A stretch of 64,000 bases of DNA. Source: UBA1479 sp002706405 (lineage in GTDB: Bacteria; Pseudomonadota; Alphaproteobacteria; Rhodospirillales; Casp-alpha2). How positions within the stretch are numbered: position 1 is the first letter of the stretch; each line of letters begins with the position of its first letter. The stretch lies in NCBI GenBank assembly GCA_963972255.1, contig CAXATO010000015.1, positions 1 to 64,000 of the forward strand, written 5' to 3'. Under the pieces are notes generated by a model. That model ran no database searches, was not told the DNA's origin, and saw nothing but the letters and a program-made list of their open reading frames with translations. Shown here piece after piece: positions 1 to 7,490 of the stretch. The translations under genes and the position numbers were made by a program.

Positions 1-39
1 CCAGGGAGAGCCGAAGCCCCGGGCGGGCGGCCATTCCGG

Positions 40-432
40 TCACCGCATGCCGTCAATCTGCTTGCAGGCCTTGAACATCTCGGTGACCGAATAATCGAAG
101 AACGCATCCATGCGCTTGCGCAGGTCCGCCGACAGGGTCAGCAGCTTGGAGCGCGCGTCCTTGGGATTGTCCTGTTCGATCAGGAGGCCCTTTTTCAAGG
201 CCGCTTCCAGATATTTGCCCGCCGTATGGGCGCTTTTGATTCCGGTCATGAACTTCAGCGCGTCCGTCTTGCGCACGGGTGTGCGGGACCGCCACATGTT
301 GTTGAACAGGTCCCAATAGGCGGCGTTGTAGAAATCCGTATCGCCCTCGAAAACCTGAACCCACTCGCGCCCGACGGTGTCGTTGAATTCCATATAGGTG
401 CGATGCTGGTCGTTGGTGAAGGTCAGCTTCAT
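40..432 (-). CDS. MarR-like winged-helix regulator (130 aa)
   Basis: Small, all-helical basic protein with the length and layout of a MarR-type winged-helix DNA-binding domain. The recognition-helix region is around residues 55-80 (SAHTAGKYLEAALKKGLL), followed by a wing-like stretch with KDARSKLLTL. It resembles in layout the protein at 3501-3884, so the two may be paralogues. It is transcribed divergently from the lipoprotein gene at 639; the shared AT-rich region between them holds a perfect 14-bp palindrome that could be its operator. The ligand and regulon cannot be told from sequence. Start ATG at 432 is the only good one. Confidence 0.7.
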   Translation of the reverse strand: MKLTFTNDQHRTYMEFNDTVGREWVQVFEGDTDFYNAAYWDLFNNMWRSRTPVRKTDALKFMTGIKSAHTAGKYLEAALKKGLLIEQDNPKDARSKLLTLSADLRKRMDAFFDYSVTEMFKACKQIDGMR

Positions 433-638
433 TGTCTGTTTTCCCCGGCTTTTTTATGCGCGGCGCACGATCTCCCCAAGGCCGCCGCTTTCCCGGCTTT
501 CCTTATATCGCATCGGAAACTAGATGCAAAAATGAAATTAGTTATTGAAATCAAAATTACATGTAATTATACATATGATGTTTCATCAATCCGCCCCGGG
601 GACACGCAGGTTCCGGCGGACCACTGAAGGAGGACGTT
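433..638. promoter_or_regulatory. AT-rich divergent promoter region with 14-bp palindrome
   Basis: The region between two divergent genes is much richer in A+T than its surroundings (about 525-590). It contains the perfect palindrome AATTACATGTAATT at 555-568. A dyad of this kind between divergent genes, one of which encodes a MarR-like protein, suggests an autoregulatory operator. This is inference; no binding data are available. Confidence 0.45.
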
Positions 639-1196
639 ATGAACGCCAACAGGATTCAGACACCTAAGCAGACCGATACCGCCGGCACCCGGCGGATGCC
701 CCGGCGCGCCGCCCGTGGGCCTGTGTTCGCCGCCGTCGCCGCCCTGATGGGCGTGGTGATGCTGGGCGGCTGCGTCACCGACGGCAGCACCGGCATGAAG
801 CAGGGCGCGGGTACGCTCCTGGGCGCCGGCCTGGGCGGCCTGGTCGGATCGAAATTCGGCGGCGGCCGGGGCCAATTGGCGGCGGTTGCCGCGGGGGCCT
901 TGCTCGGCGGCTTCATGGGCAACGAGGTCGGGGCATCCCTCGACCGCGCCGACCAGATGTACCAGCAGCGCGCCCAGAGCACCGCCCTGCAAAAGGCCGA
1001 CTGGCAGCCCGTTGCCTGGTCCAACCCGGACAGCGGTAATTCCGGCACCATCACGCCGGTCCGCACCATCCAGAACACCAACACCGGCCAGATCTGCCGC
1101 GAGTACCAGACCTCGGTGACCATCGGCGGCCGGGTCGAACAAGGCTACGGCACCGCCTGCCGCACCGCCGACGGCGCCTGGCGCATCTCCAGCTAG
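639..1196 (+). CDS. Glycine-zipper surface lipoprotein (17 kDa antigen-like)
   Basis: Outer-membrane lipoprotein with an unusually long basic N-terminus (about 28 residues) before a hydrophobic signal segment and the lipobox MLGGC. The mature part starts with a glycine-rich segment (GAGTLLGAGLGGLVGSKFG and GALLGGFMGNEVG), the glycine-zipper 2TM pattern of Rickettsia 17-kDa antigen-like proteins. A C-terminal domain with two cysteines follows (QICREYQ and GTACR). A strong Shine-Dalgarno (GAAGGAGG) precedes ATG 639. Probable role is envelope structure. Length of 185 aa fits the family. Followed by a strong hairpin. Confidence 0.85.
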   Translation: MNANRIQTPKQTDTAGTRRMPRRAARGPVFAAVAALMGVVMLGGCVTDGSTGMKQGAGTLLGAGLGGLVGSKFGGGRGQLAAVAAGALLGGFMGNEVGASLDRADQMYQQRAQSTALQKADWQPVAWSNPDSGNSGTITPVRTIQNTNTGQICREYQTSVTIGGRVEQGYGTACRTADGAWRISS

Positions 1197-1244
1197 GCCC
1201 CACTCCCCCTGACAGGGACGGCTCCCCTCCTTCCCTGTCCCTGT

Positions 1245-1291
1245 CCCTGCAAGGACCGCCCCGCTGCTTCAGCGGGGCGGTCCTTGCAGGG
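1245..1291. terminator. Perfect 21-bp inverted repeat, probable terminator
   Basis: Left arm 1245-1265 is exactly complementary to right arm 1271-1291 with a 5-base loop (GCTTC). It lies 49 bases after the lipoprotein stop and before the next gene. There is no long T tract after it on either strand, so it may act as a transcript 3'-end stabiliser rather than a classical intrinsic terminator. Confidence 0.6.
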
Positions 1292-1347
1292 GCGTTGCCT
1301 TGGGGCCTCTGTTCGGGCTAGCTACATGCCGCCGAGCCGGAGGACAC

Positions 1348-2103
1348 ATGACCGAAACCAAGACCGTCACCGCCTGCCTGATCATCATCGGCAACGAGAT
1401 CCTGTCGGGCCGCACCCGCGACGCCAACCTGCAGTTCTTGGGCGAAAACCTGAACAAGCTGGGCATCCGCATGTTGGAAGGCCGGGTCATCCCCGATGTC
1501 GAGGCCACCATTATCGCCAACGTCAACGATGCCCGCGCCCGCTTCGATTACGTGTTCACCACGGGCGGCATCGGGCCGACCCATGACGACATCACGTCCG
1601 CCTGTATCGCCAAGGCCTTCGGGCGCAAGCTGATCCGCCATCCCGATGCGGAGAAACTGCTGCTGGCCCATTACAAGCCCGAAGACGTGACAGAGGCACG
1701 CATGAAAATGGCCGACGTGCCGGAGGGCTCGATCCTGCTCGACAATCCGGTCAGCCGCGCCCCCGGGTTCCAGGTCGACAACGTGTTCGTCCTGCCGGGC
1801 GTGCCCCGGATCATGCAGGCCATGTTCGACCTGTTCAAACACCGGCTCACGGGCGGGGCGGAGATGCTGTCCAAATCCATCGCCTCCTACACGCCCGAAG
1901 GCAAGATCGCGGCCCGTCTCATGGCCCTGCAGGACGAACATCCGGCGCTCGAGATCGGCAGCTATCCCTTTTCCCGCGACGGCAAGCACGGCTCGACCAT
2001 CGTCATTCGCGGCACGGACGCGGCCGACATCGCGGCAGCGGCGGAAAAGCTCCGTGCCATCATGCGCGATCTGGGCAACGAGCCCCAGGAAGTGGAGGTC
2101 TAG
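1348..2103 (+). CDS. CinA-type molybdopterin-binding domain protein
   Basis: 251-aa protein carrying only the N-terminal MoCF/MPT-binding domain of the CinA family. Visible signatures are the GNEILSG motif near the N-terminus, NDA and the TTGGIGPTHDD motif around residue 70, and PGFQVDNVFVLPGVP in the middle. CinA proteins in other bacteria have ADP-ribose pyrophosphatase or NMN-deamidase activity, the latter in a C-terminal domain absent here. Start ATG 1348 is chosen because of GGAGGA at 1339-1344; an upstream in-frame ATG at 1300 lies within the region after the hairpin and has no good ribosome site. Probably monocistronic. Confidence 0.85.
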   Translation: MTETKTVTACLIIIGNEILSGRTRDANLQFLGENLNKLGIRMLEGRVIPDVEATIIANVNDARARFDYVFTTGGIGPTHDDITSACIAKAFGRKLIRHPDAEKLLLAHYKPEDVTEARMKMADVPEGSILLDNPVSRAPGFQVDNVFVLPGVPRIMQAMFDLFKHRLTGGAEMLSKSIASYTPEGKIAARLMALQDEHPALEIGSYPFSRDGKHGSTIVIRGTDAADIAAAAEKLRAIMRDLGNEPQEVEV

Positions 2104-2166
2104 TCTGCCGACGCCGGGTGGTTCCGCTAGGGGCGGGAAGATAATCACTGTCTCAGTGGTTCAACC

Positions 2167-2847
2167 TTATCGGCGCAGGATGAACTCGGACACGTCGGCC
2201 CGGTCCTGCCAGCCGGCGCGGACCAATTCCGGGTCCATGTGCTCTTCTTCCGGCAGGCCGAGGCACAGATAGGCGACCAGGTGCCAATCCGCCGGCACGT
2301 CGAGGATCGTCGTGACCCGCCCCGGATGCAGGATCGACACCCATCCCACGCCGACCCCCGCCGCCCGCGCCGCCAGCCACAGCGTATTGATCGCCGCGAC
2401 CACGGAATAGGGCAGGGTTTCCGGCATGGTGTTCTGGCCCAGGCCGTGGCCGCGCTCCGTCGTCCGGTCGGCGAACACGGCGAGCTGCACCGGCGCCTTG
2501 TCCAGCCCCGCCAGCTTCAACCCGGCATAGGTCTTGGCCCGCTCCCCGGAATAGCCCTGAAGGGCATCCGCGTTGGCGGTCTGGAAATCGTCGCGCACCT
2601 GCTTGCGGCGGGCCGGGTCTTCGACCACCACGAAGCGCCAGGGCTGGGAATTGCCGACGCTGGGCGCCAGGGCCGCCTGGGCCAGCAGGCGTTCCAGCAG
2701 GCCGTCGGGCAGGGGGGTGCTCAGGAATCGCCGCACGTCGCGCCGCCACAGGAACAGGTCGCGCAGCTTGTCGCGGAAGGCCGCGTCGAAATCCGGCGGC
2801 TGGGCGGACGGCGCGGCAAGGGGGCCAGGATCGGGGCGTTCACTCAT
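2167..2847 (-). CDS. bluB: 5,6-dimethylbenzimidazole synthase BluB
   Basis: Flavin-dependent enzyme of the nitroreductase fold that fragments reduced FMN with oxygen to make 5,6-dimethylbenzimidazole, the lower ligand of cobalamin. Family features seen are RRDVRRF near residue 36, the APSVGNSQPWRF motif, a mid-protein SVVAAINTLWLAARAAGVGVGWVSIL segment, and a C-terminal CLGLPEE. Length of 226 aa is usual. It stands alone here; another cobalamin gene (cobC-like, 47326) lies about 45 kb away in this window. I see no cobalamin riboswitch in the short region upstream. Confidence 0.92.
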   Translation of the reverse strand: MSERPDPGPLAAPSAQPPDFDAAFRDKLRDLFLWRRDVRRFLSTPLPDGLLERLLAQAALAPSVGNSQPWRFVVVEDPARRKQVRDDFQTANADALQGYSGERAKTYAGLKLAGLDKAPVQLAVFADRTTERGHGLGQNTMPETLPYSVVAAINTLWLAARAAGVGVGWVSILHPGRVTTILDVPADWHLVAYLCLGLPEEEHMDPELVRAGWQDRADVSEFILRR

Positions 2848-2951
2848 GGGATCGAGATGTAGCCCCTGGCGCGAAGGCGGGCAACCGTCCTTGGCCCTTG
2901 CGATGGAAAGCCCGTAGGATTACCAGAGGCATGTCGCAACGGCGGCCGCGC

Positions 2952-3038
2952 GCGGGCGTGGTGAAATTGGTAAACACAAGGGACTTAAAATCCCTCGGCC
3001 TTACGGCCTTGTCGGTTCAAGTCCGACCGCCCGCACCA
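2952..3038 (+). tRNA. tRNA-Leu (anticodon UAA)
   Basis: Cloverleaf read directly: acceptor arms GCGGGCG (2952-2958) and CGCCCGC (3028-3034), anticodon stem AGGGA/TCCCT around the loop CTTAAAA giving anticodon TAA, a long class-II variable arm (GGCC TTAC GGCC), T arm GTCGG TTCAAGT CCGAC (3011-3027). The CCA end is encoded (3036-3038). The long variable arm is diagnostic of leucine or serine; the anticodon decides leucine. Confidence 0.97.
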
Positions 3039-3078
3039 CCCGCTTTCGCTTACGCTACAGCGCGATTGAGTGTGCTTC

Positions 3079-3399
3079 TCAGGCCGAAGATGACAGCTTC
3101 AACCCCACGATGCCCGCCGCGATCAGGCCGATGCAGGCGAGGCGCATCAGGGTCGCGGGTTCGTTGAACAGGAAGACGCCGAAGGCGGCGGCGCCCAGGG
3201 TGCCGATGCCGGTCCAGACCGCATAGCCGGTGCCGAGCGGCAGGTCGCGCACCGCCAGGCCGAGCAGGACCATGCTGGCGATCAGGGCCACGGCCGTGGC
3301 GATGCTGGGCAGGGGGCGGGTGAAGCCGTCGGTGTATTTCAGGCCGACGACCCAGGCGATTTCGAACAGACCCGCGACAAACAGATAGAACCAGGACAT
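3079..3399 (-). CDS. sugE: SMR-family guanidinium exporter Gdx (SugE)
   Basis: 106-aa membrane protein with four predicted helices, of the small multidrug resistance family. The N-terminus MSWFYLFVAGLFEIAW with Glu13, then GLKYTDGF and the GTGYAVWTGIGTLGAA block, matches the SugE/Gdx subtype, which exports guanidinium in exchange for protons, rather than EmrE. It would act as a dimer in the inner membrane. No clear guanidine riboswitch is recognisable upstream, but an unusual dyad structure is (3410-3469). Confidence 0.9.
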   Translation of the reverse strand: MSWFYLFVAGLFEIAWVVGLKYTDGFTRPLPSIATAVALIASMVLLGLAVRDLPLGTGYAVWTGIGTLGAAAFGVFLFNEPATLMRLACIGLIAAGIVGLKLSSSA

Positions 3400-3409
3400 G
3401 GCGATGCTC

Positions 3410-3469
3410 TCATGAATGGTGATTGGGCGCGATGGCGGGCGCCATCGTCGCTCGGTGGGGCATTCATGA
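3410..3469 (-). promoter_or_regulatory. Dyad-enclosed hairpin upstream of sugE
   Basis: TCATGAATG at 3410-3418 is the exact complement of CATTCATGA at 3461-3469, closing a 42-base interior that itself holds a GC-rich hairpin (GATGGC/GCCATC at 3431-3446). It begins 10 bases upstream of the sugE start. Each outer arm is nearly palindromic itself, so it could be a leader RNA structure or a pair of repressor operators. It does not obviously match the guanidine-I, -II or -III riboswitch consensus as I remember them. Confidence 0.4.
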
Positions 3470-3500
3470 AGCCGGGATGCGGCGCCGTCAACCTGGGGCG

Positions 3501-3884
3501 TTACCCAAGCCCGGGATAGGTCGCGGTCAGGCTGTCCAGATGGTGTTCGAGGCGCTTGCGGAAGGTTTCGTTCAGGGTGACCAATTGCGTGCGGGAATCG
3601 TTCTCTTTCTGCCGCTTGATGATCACGTCGTCCGAAGCCAGTTGGGCGATCAGTTTCAGGGTCGTCGATTTGGACGCCGCCACCGATACGCAGATGTCCG
3701 AGACGTTCAGATTCTGTCCGGCATATTGGGCTTCGGCGATGAGAAAGAGGACGTCCCAGGTCAGGTTCTGGGTCCCGGCATTGCGGTACAAGGCGTTCTG
3801 CGCCCCACGGGATTTTTGCATCCAGCGGACCTTTTCGAGGTATTTCGTATGCTCGGATTTTGTTTGAGTGCGAGCGTTCGCCAT
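3501..3884 (-). CDS. MarR-like winged-helix regulator (127 aa)
   Basis: Basic, helical protein with a winged-helix layout: an N-terminal dimerisation stretch, DVLFLIAEAQYAGQNL, a helix-turn-helix around SDICVSVAASKSTTLKLIAQL, and a wing with KRQKENDSRTQLVTL typical of MarR proteins. It resembles the protein at 40-432 in size and order of elements. ATG 3884 is preferred over the upstream in-frame start at 3944 because GGGGGAGGGGG lies just before it. The target is unknown; it faces away from the CNB-domain gene at 4245 and could control it. Confidence 0.72.
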   Translation of the reverse strand: MANARTQTKSEHTKYLEKVRWMQKSRGAQNALYRNAGTQNLTWDVLFLIAEAQYAGQNLNVSDICVSVAASKSTTLKLIAQLASDDVIIKRQKENDSRTQLVTLNETFRKRLEHHLDSLTATYPGLG

Positions 3885-4244
3885 GTTGACCCCCTCCCCC
3901 GAAGGTTTTGCTTTTAATCCCCTGGATTCCTTACGGAACATCACCCGTATATTCTTTTACTATCGCAAATGTGAGCACAAAATGGTCTAGAAATTAGAGA
4001 GAATTCTCGTTTAACGATAGTAGACATCCCGTATTTTCCGCGAAGAGGCAACCTTTACCTACGTAAAGGTCTGTCGTGCCTGAGGATAGGCAATCATCAT
4101 TCTTTGCCTTGCGTGTGGTTGTCATAGGCGGCATCCTAGCCCGGAAATCACGACAGCCGGGCCAACCGGCGGTGCTTTGAGGGGTGCTTTTGGATCGTGG
4201 CCGCGCCGGCCCATGGCGTGGCTTTTTGGGGCACTGGGGCCAAC
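3885..4244. other. 360-bp intergenic region with several dyads, no gene
   Basis: No credible coding sequence. It is AT-rich near the MarR-like gene and contains three symmetric elements: the palindrome GAGAATTCTC (3999-4008), a wider inverted repeat ACTATCG (3959-3965) with CGATAGT (4015-4021), and a hairpin ACCTTTAC/GTAAAGGT (4051-4058 and 4063-4070, 4-base loop). These suggest operator sites for divergent promoters. Towards 4245 the base composition returns to the genome average. Confidence 0.5.
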
Positions 4245-6179
4245 ATGAAAAGTAATCTTGCCGGTAAGACCTACGAGGTCCAGACCGAAGCCGATGGCAA
4301 GTGGACATTCCACGCCAGCCATAACGTAAAGTCGCAGGCCATTCAGCAGGCCCAAGCCCTTTTGGACTCGCACAAATATTCGGGCGTGAAGGTCATTGCC
4401 GAAAGCGAGCGCAAGGGCGACGAGATCATTTTCAACGAACGGGCCGAGGTCACGGACAAGGGCCTGACCATCGTGCCCATCGATACCTCTCCGGTCTGCG
4501 AAACCCTGGCCGACTGCTACCAGCTGGAGGCCCGCCGCACGATCGGGCGCCTGCTGCGCCAATACCTGGACGACGTCGGCATGACGGCCATGGAACTGGC
4601 CTTCGATTTCGGCCGCCTGAAGATGCTGGAGCGCGACGACAAGCTCTATATCGGCGCCCTGTCGCGTCTCGCCAGCCTGCAGATCGACAAGGAGGCCGGC
4701 GAAAAGCCCCTCGACCGCCAGAACAAGCTGGAAGGCCTGTACAACGCGCTCGTGGCCAACGCGCAAAAGATGATGCGGCGCGATGACCTGACCGAGGCCA
4801 TCCAGATGGGCGGCCTGCAGGCCCTGATCGACAAGGTCAATGCCGAGGCCCCGGCCGCCGACCGCCATGCCCTGATCCTGGCGGGCCTTGCGGCCCATAT
4901 GGGCGAGCAGGGCGATTGGAGCGGCAAGATCGAATCCCTGATCACGCTGTTGGGCGCGCAGGCGAGCGTCGTCGCCCAGGCCTATGTCGACGAGGCATTG
5001 GCGGAAATTCTCGACGGCACGGCGGCCATCACGGAATTGCTGGGCGGGGTTGCCGACGCGGCGACCGCGCATCGCATGCTGGTTCAGCTGTGCCAGGGCC
5101 GCCTGCCCGAGGTGAAGAACCCGCTCAGTTGCATTAACGAATTGAACAAGACCATGGCGGCCTACGAGTTGGAGAACGCGCGCGACGCGATCCTGAGCCG
5201 CGTCGCCCGTGGCATCGGCGGGATCAAGCCGATGACCCGAGAAGGCAAGGACGGCGAGCGCACGGCCCTGGTCAACCTGATCCGCAATCTGGAAGGCTAT
5301 GCCGGGCTGCTTGGCGGCCCGCAAATGGCCGAAGCCCTGACCCTGCGCGCCAAGATGGCGCTGGGCGGCGACGACGGCGACCTCAGCGCCGAAGAAGCCG
5401 TCGCCAGAATTCTCGGATACCTGCCGTCGCTGCCGTCGCGCGCCGGCTTCGTGCTTGATCTGTCGGCCACGGACACGGGCGCCAAGCAGCAGGCCGCCGT
5501 GGTCCGCAACCTGGCCCAGTCCATGCGCGGCCTGACCAGTGTCGATGCCCTGACCGGCGGCGGCCAGGATGTGACCATGGCCAAGCGCGTGGCCGCCGTG
5601 TTGAAGGAAAAGATCGCCGCCGCGGGCCTGCCTGACGAACTGAAACGGACCGCCGCGGCGACCCTGGACAAGGCCTTTGCCAATGGCGCCGCCAGCGAGG
5701 CGCCGAACGGCGCGGCGGCACAGGAACAGCGTTGGACCGACGGCGCCCAGAAGCCGGCCCCGGCTGCGGCGCAACCTGCCCCGGCGGCCCCGCCGCCCAA
5801 GCCGGCCCCGGCCAACGGCGGCGGCAAAGGGCCGGAACAGCGCCGGCTGGTCAAAGGCCAGATTCTGTTCGAGGAAGGCGATGCCGGGACCGAGGCCTTC
5901 CTGATTTCCTCGGGCGCCATCGAAATTTACCGGCGCGGTGCTGTGGAACAAAGCTTGGCCAAGCTCGGCGCGGGGGAACTGTTGGGGGAACTGTCGCTGA
6001 TCGACGATCAGCCGCGCGCCGCCTCGGCCCGGGCGGCCGAGGACTCGGTGCTGATCGTGCTGTCCAAGGACTCCCTCAAGGTTCGCCTGCAGCGCCTGGA
6101 GCAGACCGACAAGGTCCTGCACCGTCTGATGGGCGTGCTGGTCAACCGCCTGCGCGGAATGGCCCGAGCCGCCGAATAG
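4245..6179 (+). CDS. Large helical protein with C-terminal cyclic-nucleotide-binding domain
   Basis: 644-aa cytoplasmic protein. The first about 80 residues form a small mixed domain (KTYEVQTEADGKWTF, then EIIFNERAEV). Residues about 80-480 are helical with no family I recognise. A Pro/Ala-rich linker spans about 495-525. The last about 110 residues are a CRP-like cNMP-binding domain (KGQILFEEGDAGTEAFLISSG, then GELLGELSLIDDQPRAAS), keeping the Gly-Glu and Arg-Ala of the phosphate-binding cassette. No DNA-binding helix follows, so it is not a classical CRP regulator. ATG 4245 is preferred to GTG 4197 by position, with moderate certainty. It converges on the enolase-like gene with a 9-base gap. 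Confidence 0.8.
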   Translation: MKSNLAGKTYEVQTEADGKWTFHASHNVKSQAIQQAQALLDSHKYSGVKVIAESERKGDEIIFNERAEVTDKGLTIVPIDTSPVCETLADCYQLEARRTIGRLLRQYLDDVGMTAMELAFDFGRLKMLERDDKLYIGALSRLASLQIDKEAGEKPLDRQNKLEGLYNALVANAQKMMRRDDLTEAIQMGGLQALIDKVNAEAPAADRHALILAGLAAHMGEQGDWSGKIESLITLLGAQASVVAQAYVDEALAEILDGTAAITELLGGVADAATAHRMLVQLCQGRLPEVKNPLSCINELNKTMAAYELENARDAILSRVARGIGGIKPMTREGKDGERTALVNLIRNLEGYAGLLGGPQMAEALTLRAKMALGGDDGDLSAEEAVARILGYLPSLPSRAGFVLDLSATDTGAKQQAAVVRNLAQSMRGLTSVDALTGGGQDVTMAKRVAAVLKEKIAAAGLPDELKRTAAATLDKAFANGAASEAPNGAAAQEQRWTDGAQKPAPAAAQPAPAAPPPKPAPANGGGKGPEQRRLVKGQILFEEGDAGTEAFLISSGAIEIYRRGAVEQSLAKLGAGELLGELSLIDDQPRAASARAAEDSVLIVLSKDSLKVRLQRLEQTDKVLHRLMGVLVNRLRGMARAAE

Positions 6180-6188
6180 GCGTCCGAC

Positions 6189-7490
6189 CTAACCCCAGGG
6201 AAAGGCCGCCCGGGGCGGCAGTGCGGCGGAGCCCAGCGCGTCGGCGACCCGCAGGCCTTCGTTCCACTTCACCATGCGTTCCGAGCGCGTGAACGATCCC
6301 ACCTTCAACTGCTTGGCCCCCCAGCCGACGGCCAGATGGACGATGGTCACGTCCTCGGTCTCGCCCGAGCGGGCGGACACGATGGCGCCGATTCCGGCAT
6401 CCCGGGCGGCATCGAAGGCGGCCTTGGTTTCGGTGATCGTGCCGGCCTGGTTCGGCTTGATCAGGGCGCAGTTCAGGGCCCCGTCGCGGGCGGCGGCCCG
6501 CACCCGGCCGGCATTGGTCACCAGGAAGTCGTCACCGACGATCTGCAGGGTCTTGGGGGCGGCCTGGGCAAAGGCCAGGAAGCCTTCCGCATCGTCTTCG
6601 GACATGGGGTCCTCGACGGAGACGATGGGATAGCGGTTGACCCAACCGACCAGCATTTCGGCCAGTTCCTCGCGCGACATGTCGCGGTCCTCGCGGGCCA
6701 GGCGATAGCGCCCGTTCTTGCCGAACTCCGAGGCCGCGATATCGAGGGAGATGGACACCTGTTCCCCCGGTTTCAGCCCGGCTTTCTCGATGGCCTGGAC
6801 CAGGGTTTCGGCGGCGTCCTCGTTGGCGTCGAAGGCCGGCCAGAAGCCGCCTTCGTCGGCGACGCCCTGCAGCACGCCGCGCTCGGCCATGATCTTGCCG
6901 GCGGCGATATAAACCTCGGCGGTCCAGGCCAGGGCCTGTTCGTAATCGTCGGCGCCGGTGGCGATGACCATGAAGTCCTGCACGTCGATGCGCCGCCCGG
7001 CATGGGCGCCGCCCCCGAAGATCTGGATTTCCGGCAGCGGCAGCACCGGCAGGCCCGGCGTGCCGCCCTGGGTCCACAGATACTTCCACAACGGTTGTCC
7101 GGACTGATTGGCGGCGGCATGCAACACGGCCATGGACACGGCGATGGTCGCGTTGCCGCCCAGGTTGGCCTTGTTGGGCGTGCCGTCCAGATCGATCATT
7201 GCTTGGTCCACGGCAGCCTGATCGGTGGCGTCCAGGCCGACGATCGCCTGGTTGATGGCGCCATTGGTCTGACGCAGCGCTTCGGTCACGTCCCAGCCGC
7301 CGAACCGGGGCCCGGCGTCGCGCAGGTCGATGGCCTCGTTGCTGCCGCGCGATGCGCCCGCGGGGGCGATGGCCCGGCCCAGGGAGCCGTCGGCCAGGGT
7401 CACGTCGGCTTCGACCGTCGGGCGGCCCCGGGAATCCCAAACGCGGCGGGCCTTGACGGCGGTGATGGTGGTGGCGGAGGAGGCCGTCAT
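6189..7490 (-). CDS. Divergent enolase-family protein
   Basis: 433-aa member of the enolase family. Retained catalytic and metal residues by alignment from memory: Ser47, His163, Glu192, Glu213, Asp250, Glu293, Asp320, Lys345 and Lys396. Deviations from canonical enolases are striking: GASRG instead of GASTG (Arg48), SARSGETED instead of SHRSGETED (Ala373 for a near-invariant His), a two-residue-different GNATIAVSM block, and VGSFTRSERMVKWNEGLR at the end. It overlaps the upstream kinase gene by 4 bases (ATGA). It may be a second, non-glycolytic enolase acting on a related phosphorylated substrate; ordinary phosphopyruvate hydratase cannot be excluded. Confidence 0.8.
   Translation of the reverse strand: MTASSATTITAVKARRVWDSRGRPTVEADVTLADGSLGRAIAPAGASRGSNEAIDLRDAGPRFGGWDVTEALRQTNGAINQAIVGLDATDQAAVDQAMIDLDGTPNKANLGGNATIAVSMAVLHAAANQSGQPLWKYLWTQGGTPGLPVLPLPEIQIFGGGAHAGRRIDVQDFMVIATGADDYEQALAWTAEVYIAAGKIMAERGVLQGVADEGGFWPAFDANEDAAETLVQAIEKAGLKPGEQVSISLDIAASEFGKNGRYRLAREDRDMSREELAEMLVGWVNRYPIVSVEDPMSEDDAEGFLAFAQAAPKTLQIVGDDFLVTNAGRVRAAARDGALNCALIKPNQAGTITETKAAFDAARDAGIGAIVSARSGETEDVTIVHLAVGWGAKQLKVGSFTRSERMVKWNEGLRVADALGSAALPPRAAFPWG

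Noticed and set aside
3400..3500. Guanidine riboswitch before sugE
   Set aside because: The ACGR-loop hairpins of class II and the class I and III cores are not visible; the dyad is reported separately instead.
4122..6122. A 666-codon open frame on the minus strand
   Set aside because: It is antisense to the CNB-domain gene, reads as low-complexity Gly/Ala/Arg/Gln text with no domain, and arises from high GC in the real gene.
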